Part shown: piece by piece, positions 32,701-38,359 of the stretch
Numbering within the stretch: position 1 is the stretch's first letter
Layout of the letters: every line of letters begins with the position of its first letter
From: Priapulus caudatus
Taxonomy: Eukaryota; Priapulida; Priapulimorpha; Priapulimorphida; Priapulidae
DNA: 38,359 nucleotides
Direction of reading: 5' to 3'
NCBI RefSeq assembly: GCF_000485595.1
Contig: NW_014577068.1
Coordinates: 31,223 to 69,581, forward strand
Made by a program: the position numbers and the translations under genes
The notes under the pieces: generated by a model
What the model saw: only the letters and a program-made list of their open reading frames with translations
Database searches by the model: none
What the model was told of the DNA's origin: nothing

Positions 32701-33841
32701 GATTACGACGTGGCCACGATGATACTAAGCAGTAGTGTGTCAATAAATACGTATACCCAGTTAGTTACGATGGCGTCCGGCGGTTCAAGTTACAGTGGAT
32801 ATACGGGAACGGTCAGTGGCTGGGGAACCACTAGTGAAGGTAGGTTTATAAACACTCATGTAATGACTGTGGTCGGGTTGTGAACGCACGATAAGGATGA
32901 ACTAGTAATATTTTCGGTAATGTTAGTTAAGATATGAGCTATCCATCCTTACGACGTTTCTTATTATTAAAGGAGTGGATTAATGTTAATGGTTTAAAGT
33001 TCGATAGCTCTTTTCTCGGATTCTTTGTTCCATCAAACTATTATAATAGGTTTGCAACCTTGATTTACGGTAAACAGATCTGATCTGTAATTATTATATG
33101 CATAATGCGTTAATAATTACATACGTTTATATAACTGTACGTGTATTTATGCTGTCAGATGGAAATATCTCCAGGAATCTTAGGTATGTTAACGTAGCAA
33201 TAATGTCCAACGTGCAATGCGCCGATGTACTCGGTTCAGGCGTCATCACCAACCGCATGATGTGTGCTGGTTATCCCGACGGTGGAAAGGACGCCTGTCA
33301 GGTAGGTTTTCGCTGTAGTCAGGCAGCTTTCATATAAAGGCAGTTCATACGCTCATCTAAATAACTCGTGTAAACTGCTTACTTAACTCATTAACAGATC
33401 AAACTCGGTGTGCATGACTAAGTAACAGTATCTTTTTGCTCTCGTTCAGTCGTACCGTGCCTTATTTTATAGAATCGTATTTTATCAATCTCCTTAGAGA
33501 CATATCTGGGTATCATCAAATACTCGTATATTTACACTCAGCTAGGTCTATATTGCACACGCTGTCACGTTTACATGTAGGGCCTAATACGTCAGTTATA
33601 AGTATATATAATGTCCATCCGCAATGAGTGATTTAAGAGGTCGTTATTTATGTTATTATTTCACGCGTATTCAAAGGGTGACTCCGGCGGACCACTGGTC
33701 ATCAACCATTCCATGAGTAACCCCAGCAACTCAGTCCTGGTTGGTATAGTCTCCTGGGGTTACGGTTGCGCAAGGCCGCAGTCTCCTGGCATTTATTCCC
33801 GCGTCACGGTGCTCAGAGGTTGGATCGACGCCTACTCGTAA
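29665..33841 (+). CDS. Secreted trypsin-type serine protease, eight exons, complete
   Basis: Exons 29665-29722, 30128-30169, 30458-30528, 31158-31246, 31941-32013, 32656-32839, 33159-33301, 33677-33841 sum to 825 bases: 274 residues and a stop. Signal peptide [15 protein letters not shown]; propeptide to Lys42; cleavage K|IVGG makes the mature enzyme from Ile43. Catalytic triad His83 (TAAHC), Asp129 (DYDVA), Ser223 (GDSGGP). Asp217, six before Ser223, is the S1 Asp that selects Arg/Lys; Gly248 and Gly258 line the pocket. Six cysteines pair as 68-84, 193-208 and 219-251, the usual invertebrate trypsin set. Likely a secreted digestive zymogen of the S1A family. Oddities: a 42-base propeptide exon and a weak GTCAAT donor after exon 5. 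Confidence 0.9.
30128..30169 (+). CDS. Trypsin exon 2 (42-nt propeptide exon)
   Basis: Acceptor TATGTTTTAAG and donor GAAG|GTGCGT. The length is a multiple of three with phase 1 on both sides, so it can be included or skipped without frame change. It adds [13 protein letters not shown] to the propeptide. Support is splice sites and phase only; skipping gives a 260-residue protein. Confidence 0.6.
30458..30528 (+). CDS. Trypsin exon 3 (activation site)
   Basis: Acceptor CATTTGCAG, donor CAG|GTAAAT, 71 bases. Encodes VKPMDDSK then [15 protein letters not shown]. The two Asp before SK resemble the acidic stretch near trypsinogen activation sites. Confidence 0.9.
31158..31246 (+). CDS. Trypsin exon 4 (catalytic His)
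   Basis: Acceptor TTGCCTCCAG, donor ATAG|GTAATA. Encodes [17 protein letters not shown] and then [10 protein letters not shown] with the catalytic His83 and the Cys68-Cys84 pair. Ends in phase 2. Confidence 0.92.
31941..32013 (+). CDS. Trypsin exon 5
   Basis: Acceptor AAATTACAG; 73 bases encoding [20 protein letters not shown] then TRHR. The 3' border is inferred from phase: only AGG|GTCAAT joins exon 6 in frame, and it is a poor donor. RVGST.YSGG is typical of invertebrate trypsins. Confidence 0.75.
32123..32510. mobile_element. Inverted-repeat element in the trypsin intron, 388 bp
   Basis: The ends GATATGGTATCAAACTGGCG (32123) and its near reverse complement ending at 32510 form terminal inverted repeats of about 31 bases with about two mismatches. 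The interior has repeated TTCGAAGCGGGC-like segments. No coding content. It is also present in the copied arm (about 14107-14525), so it is part of the fold-back. Confidence 0.6.
32656..32839 (+). CDS. Trypsin exon 6 (catalytic Asp)
   Basis: Acceptor CTTTACAG, donor GAAG|GTAGGT, 184 bases. Encodes [20 protein letters not shown] with catalytic Asp129, then a Ser/Gly-rich loop and [11 protein letters not shown], the conserved GWG core. Confidence 0.9.
33159..33301 (+). CDS. Trypsin exon 7 (substrate pocket)
   Basis: Acceptor ATGCTGTCAG, donor CAG|GTAGGT, 143 bases. Contains QCADV, MMCAGY and GGKDACQ, with the S1 Asp217. Ends in phase 0 directly before the GDSGGP exon, the usual trypsin intron position. 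Confidence 0.92.
33677..33841 (+). CDS. Trypsin exon 8 (catalytic Ser) and stop
   Basis: Acceptor ATTCAAAG, 165 bases ending TAA. Encodes [12 protein letters not shown], later [20 protein letters not shown] and the C-terminal helix WIDAYS. It lies right of 33382, so no second copy exists in the window. Confidence 0.93.
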   Translation, partial: GDSGGPLVINHSMSNPSNSVLVGIVSWGYGCARPQSPGIYSRVTVLRGWIDAYS

Positions 33842-35194
33842 TTAACATGAAGTGTGAAGTCGCTACATATAATCTGATTTGGTGCATGCTTACGTCTAAC
33901 GATGGAGAAGGTTAAATTTAGGTAGTGAATCGACCGAGGTATGATTAGTGGTGGAGTGGGGCTGCTATATGCTCCCTCACAACTGCAGTGATAATTTTTT
34001 ACGGGTAATGATTTTATTCCATATTATAGTGTGTGGATGAGAGAATACCACTAATGATCATGGTCGCAAAATCGAAGACGAATTCTCGCGGCTAGTTTAA
34101 ACAGATTGAAATGTATTATTTTAAAATTAATGTAACGATGAAAGGAATTTCGAATAAAATGGGTAGTTGCCTATAACAAAATAATGGTTTTAATGCTGTT
34201 TATCTCTCAAAAAGTAATAATGACACGTTATAAATTACTTGTATAACGATATAAGACTTGAAAAATATAGTAATTTTTATACGAGGTGGTTTTCGTGTGA
34301 TGCAGGACTGACAGGAATTCTAGTAACCGGAAAAATATACTGCACCACGTATACGATGTTAACCTCAATTGATAACATTTCTCTTCCTCAACTACAAATG
34401 TACACGAGCCATGCAGAGACATCAATATTACGATTCGTTTTTGGATCATATTCACATTTAAATTCTAATAATATCATGTCATACTTTAATCATTATGAGG
34501 TCCTTGCCCCCACCCAATTTCCATTTACTGACACGGACGCACGCGCACACGTACACACACGCACACGCACATACGCGTACACGCGCACGCAGACAGAAAA
34601 ACACTCACACTTACATTACCTTACATTTCTTGGCGGAGTTGGTCGTATTCGCGCGCGCACAGCGGTTCGCTATCTAATGGAGGGGGGGATTATTTTATTG
34701 CAATCTTACAGTTGAAGTGAAGAGCTATATTCATACATATAGTTTAAAAGAGAGAAGGAAGAGGTTGGGTAGAAGTGGAGGTAGATGTAGAGAAGGCAGA
34801 AATGAAAGAAACTTTTAAAGGGGGATCGAACAAATGCAGTTTTCCCAATTTCCCCATATGTACTCTATTTTGCGCACGCCCCGTATCTTTCTAAATTATA
34901 ATGGTCTGCAAATATTATGCATTTAAAATAGAGGGCACATCGTAGTCTAATATGTCGGGTCTCCGTCTCCGTAACTGACTTAATTATGAAGTGGTTCTCA
35001 CTGCATGCCTTCCCAATTTCCATATTATGCACCATATCGTTTCGAGTTACGTATAGAACCGAAGCTGGTCAATAAAAATGGTGTAGGCCTATAATATTAT
35101 ATCGCGCGCTCCACTCGTGTACGGGATGGTCCCCTCGCTCACCGGCCGGACAGATAGAGCTATATATCTATGTCAAGGTATAGATTATTGTAGC
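33842..35194. other. 3' flank, no gene
   Basis: Holds the trypsin 3' UTR, a possible polyadenylation signal, and a CACACG microsatellite at about 34533-34595. Open frames at 34228-34715 are overlapping, partly repeat-derived and unsupported. Confidence 0.55.
34153..34158 (+). terminator. Candidate polyadenylation signal AATAAA
   Basis: First AATAAA after the trypsin stop, 312 bases downstream; would give a 3' UTR of about 330 bases. Confidence 0.5.
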
Positions 35195-35719
35195 CAGAGG
35201 CATAGCCAGTATGTAGCACTGTAGGCCCGGGCCTACACTTTTTTTGGCCAAGTTATCTTTTTTTTTTAAACACCCATAATTCAAATCCATAAGCTTGCTG
35301 GACGAGTTTAAGAGTCTAGACAGGAAAAACTATTGAAATGAACGTAGCAAGAATATGGCTAAATTAGGTGACCTATTCTTCTGTCATCTAGGCTGTCATT
35401 TCTATCGCGTGCCGTTTCATTCAACACTCTACCCGCCGAAAAAGACTAGGATCCGATCTTGTCAGTTTTTTAACATTTTAACTCGTTCGTGACACTATTT
35501 TAACTCGTTTGTTTTTTGGGTTTAAAAGTGATATTGAATGAGGTGTCTCAATTTAGCAAGAGGCCAGGGAACCAGAATGAACACTCGGGAAGGGCCGTTT
35601 TCGGCCATCTGGGGGGTTTGTAAAACCAAAAATTTTCTTGTACGCTCCGCGCCAACCGATGGTGGCGCTCCGCTCAGATAGTCGTGCCTACAACTTTTTA
35701 AATCCTGGCTACGCCCCTG
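35195..35719. mobile_element. Non-autonomous DNA transposon with CAGGGGCGTAGCCAGG ends, 525 bp
   Basis: The left end CAGAGGCATAGCCAG and the right end (reverse complement CAGGGGCGTAGCCAGG) form short terminal inverted repeats. The CAGGGGCGTAGCCAG terminus recurs in DNA transposons of many marine invertebrate genomes; this is from memory. Near the left end is the palindromic TAGGCCCGGGCCTA. No coding capacity; no clear target duplication. Confidence 0.65.
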
Positions 35720-35934
35720 GTATCATAAGATCGATATATCTTAGTCTATGGGTGAGTGAAGGAAAACTACTCATCGGAAAATCAATTGCAGGAAAACTAT
35801 AGTGATACAGAAATTTGTCACAAGAAAATTAGTCACCGAAAATTGGCCAAGGGTAAAGTATTCACAAATAGTAATCATCAGTTTACTACTGCAGAGAGTA
35901 AGGAGTGTGTATGGGAGAGAGAGCAAAGGATAAA
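35720..35934. other. No gene recognised
   Basis: Short unique stretch with GGAAAACTA repeated around 35760-35800 and GTCACCGAAAATTGG-like phrases. No function assigned. Confidence 0.45.
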
Positions 35935-36480
35935 TAAACTAAAATAATAGTGAGGGAAAGCAGAAGCGAGAGAAGGGGAGGAGAGTGAGAAGGCGAAGGA
36001 GAAAAGAATAGAAAGTGATCGAAAAGGTAGAGGAGGGAAGGGAGGAAGTAAAAGAGAAGGGCGGGGTAACAACGGGGAATACTACGAAGGGAAAATGTAT
36101 AGGACAGGAAGAATAATGGCGAAATAGAGGAAAGAGGGTTAGAAGAGAGGAGAAGGTGTAGGGTATAAAAGACAAATATGGATTACGATTGAGGAGGTGG
36201 AAAATGAGAAAACGGAGTAGGAGGAAGAAGTTAGAGGCGGGGAGAGAGAGGGGCAATTAAAAGAGGAAGGTAGGGAGGAGGACGATGACGAGGAGGAGGA
36301 GGTAAGGAAGGGAATGAGGTAAAGGGGGAATGGGAAAGTAATAGGAGGAGGCGAGAGGAAGAGAGAGAGAGAGAGAAGAGAGAATGTCGAGAATTGAGGA
36401 GTTACATGAAGAATAGAGAAGGTGGAGGCGAGGGAGGTTGAGGAAGGTTGAAGAGGATTGAGGAGGAAGGGTAATGTAAA
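35935..36480. repeat. Purine-rich (GAGGAA)n block, 545 bp
   Basis: Plus strand about 90 percent A or G, in irregular GAGGA and AGAGAG units. The open frames on the minus strand are low complexity. Confidence 0.9.
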
Positions 36481-36656
36481 TAAGTATTATAAGTAAAATA
36501 ATACGGGATTTCTTTATATCAATACATTACTTCTTCTTGTACCGCCTGCATGCATTTGGTTTCATTGCAACATCACCAGTTACTAATAACATACAGGACA
36601 CGCGCACGACGATTGATAGTTTTTGAAAACTACTACTAACATTTTTGAAATAATAG

Positions 36657-36690
36657 AGCCTGAAAATGGCATTTCCTGCATTTTCAGGCT
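36657..36690. repeat. 12-bp perfect hairpin AGCCTGAAAATG
   Basis: AGCCTGAAAATG (36657-36668) is exactly reversed at 36679-36690 around a 10-base loop. Confidence 0.75.
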
Positions 36691-36839
36691 ATGTTGAAAG
36701 CAACCAATTCTGATCATTTTAAAAGGTCAATTTGTACATTTCAAAAAGGAATGTAGCTAAAGCTGATGTTTTGACTAAAGTATCTAAAATATAGATTATG
36801 AGTATGATAACTAATAAAACATTGTTTACAAAATTGTAT

Positions 36840-36900
36840 ATACTATCAAGAGCTAATAAATATTATATATAAATATATGTTTATTAGCTCTTGATACTAT
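36840..36900. repeat. 21-bp hairpin, one mismatch
   Basis: ATACTATCAAGAGCTAATAAA (36840-36860) is matched in reverse complement by 36880-36900 with one mismatch, around an AT-only loop of 19 bases. Confidence 0.8.
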
Positions 36901-37424
36901 CAGTATCAGTACATAATTATGAAAAATAAGCTCATTTTCAATCTGTATTTACACTTTCACTATGTACATTTGTATGTTTTGAAGTTTGAATTTGAATCAC
37001 AATACCTTATATAGGCACATTGTCATATTAAATACACATTCCAAATCTTAGACAGCCCAGTCAGATAACAGTCAGCTCTTTAATTTTTTTTGTCACAATA
37101 GTGCCACGGCGGTGCCGTGCTGCCGTGGCGGCCACTACGGCCCTGTGCACGGGACACTTATTTGTTTCAAGACAGCAGCCACGATATAACAGCTATCTAT
37201 GATGACGGGTTTTCGAACGTTTTTTGATAATGGGATCACAGGTTTTCTGTATTCTATATCTATGATAGGCTCCAGCTGTTCTTGTCTTTTCTAGCGGGTA
37301 GAAAATATTAAAGAAAAACCGACATACTTTGTCCTTCATAAACTGAAGACATTATTAAACAAAATCGGCTTTTTTGATCCTTCTATTCATAGAGAATTGC
37401 ATAGAAAATTATTCAGGTATATAT

Positions 37425-38030
37425 CAGGCATCCTCCTCCTCTACCTCGCCCTTCCTTCTTCAAGCTCCCCTCCTCATCTGCCTCCTCCGTCCTCCTTCTG
37501 TACCTCATGCTCTTGCTCCTTCTTCTCATATTCCTCCTCCTCTTCCTCCTCCTCCTCCTCCTCCTCCTCCTCCTCCTCCTCAATTACAATATCCCACTCT
37601 TTCACCTCCTCCCTCCGCTTTCCCCCTCTTCTGCCCTCCTCATTCTCCTCTTCGTTAACCGTCTTCATCTACCTCTCCCTCTTCTACCAATTCACTCTTC
37701 CTTCTCCCCTCTTCCTCCTCCTTCCTCGTCCAGTACTTCATTCTTTCTCCTCCTTCACCAACATCTTTCATACATTGACCTCCTTCCTATTTTTCTAGCT
37801 ATCGCGTCCCTCTTCTTCCATTCCTCCTCCTCCACCTCCTCATCCTCCCCTCCCCCTCAACCATTATCTCCCACTTTTCCATACCCCCTCCCCATTTACC
37901 CTTCTTTTACTTGTCGACTTCCTCCCTCCTTATCTACCACTTTCCCCTCCTGTACAACATCTCTCCCCTCCTGGACTTCTCTTCCTCCCTCCGCTTACCA
38001 TTCCTCCTCATTCCTCCTTCTATCTCACAA
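37425..38030. repeat. Pyrimidine-rich (CTC/CCT)n block, 605 bp
   Basis: Plus strand mostly C and T, with a pure (CTC)n run at about 37535-37580. Opposite in strand bias to 35935-36480. The Ser/Pro/Leu-rich open frames are artefacts. Confidence 0.9.
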
Positions 38031-38359
38031 TCTAATTACACGCACGCTGATGTGCACAAACTAACAAAATATATATATAACTATAGGTACCACAGTATAT
38101 AACCACACCACTAGTACTACTACTGCTACTAGGCTAAGCAGACGATATTACTCAAGCAACGAACCGAATTGCGTAGTAGTACAGTAGATTAGGAAAAAAT
38201 CGTTCAAATTGTGAAAAAAGTATGAAAATTGGTACACTTGCATACTTTTGTATGCTCTTTCATTTAAAAGCAGGACACACGCGATCCAACTACAACTTCG
38301 GCCGCCATCTTGAATTTAAAAATGGCCGCCGTCATTTCTTAAAAAATAGCTATATCTCG
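38031..38359. other. Window end, no gene
   Basis: AT-rich unique sequence. GGCCGCCATCTTGAATTTAA near 38300 has the look of a dispersed repeat end, but it is cut by the window. Confidence 0.4.

Larger units (their letters stand above)
27110..33382. repeat. Fold-back 2, right arm (about 6.3 kb, clean)
   Basis: Reverse complement partner of 13123 to about 20090. It contains intact coding exons and regular microsatellites, so it is the reliable version of the locus. The outer limit 33382 is where the partner meets the gap. Confidence 0.9.
36481..37424. other. No gene; several short hairpins
   Basis: Contains hairpins at 36657-36690 and 36840-36900 and a GC-rich patch at 37103-37140 with an 8-bp GCCACGGC/GCCGTGGC stem. 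No coding signal. Confidence 0.55.

Noticed and set aside
13123-33382. Two functional trypsin genes in head-to-head arrangement
   Set aside because: The left copy has no intact exon, no start codon and no TATA box, and its lesions look technical.
34495-34715. Thr/His-rich frames after the trypsin gene
   Set aside because: They cross a CACACG microsatellite and have no homology I recognise.
37374-38102. Pro/Ser/Leu-rich open frames
   Set aside because: Reading of the CTC block; no conserved features.
38300-38330. Terminal inverted repeat GGCCGCCAT/ATGGCCGCC
   Set aside because: The two parts are not true reverse complements beyond a few bases, and the window ends there.

Overview
The window reads as nuclear DNA of a non-arthropod invertebrate animal. 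The signs are spliced genes with GT-AG introns, a trypsin-type digestive protease, a gene with the P2X7-receptor cytoplasmic (ballast) domain, many microsatellites, several short hairpin transposons and short interstitial runs of the CCCTAA telomere repeat (insects use TTAGG, nematodes TTAGGC). A marine lophotrochozoan or similar animal is plausible; the sequence alone does not fix the phylum.

Layout. 1-4249: no convincing gene; two hairpin MITE-like elements (227-513, 1049-1192). 4250-6282 (+): 3' part of a gene ending in a P2X7R_C domain, with a TTAA-flanked MITE (4493-4989) in an intron. 7039-8050 (-): three 3' exons of a transposase-like gene, tail-to-tail with the former. 8277-9372: turn-around of a first fold-back, holding a CGTG-type repeat and a tRNA-like SINE. 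9373-13097: inverted copy of 4532-8276. 13098-13122: 25 N assembly gap. 13123 to about 20090: inverted, error-rich copy of the trypsin locus. About 20090-27110: second turn-around, almost all simple repeats, dispersed repeats and interstitial telomere repeats. About 27110-33382: the clean arm, with a complete eight-exon trypsin gene (29665-33841, +) preceded by a TATA box. 33842-38359: no gene; a 525-bp hairpin transposon (35195-35719), a purine-rich block and a pyrimidine-rich block.

The dominant structure is two large fold-back inverted repeats, arms about 3.7 kb and 6.3-7.0 kb, that meet at the gap. Each sequence piece ends at the gap in a reversed copy of its own interior. The arms differ mostly by single-base indels, in exons as well as introns. 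In one exon, taking the version common to both arms restores a phase-correct reading frame. The gap-side copy of the trypsin arm is about 11 percent longer throughout. I therefore favour chimeric, unpolished long-read or amplification sequence over a real duplication, but real palindromes at fragile CGTG repeats cannot be excluded without reads.

Biologically the best-supported unit is the secreted trypsin. The most unusual candidate is the convergent pair of a P2X7R_C-domain gene and a transposase-like gene, which may be two genes of one mobile element; no element ends are visible.
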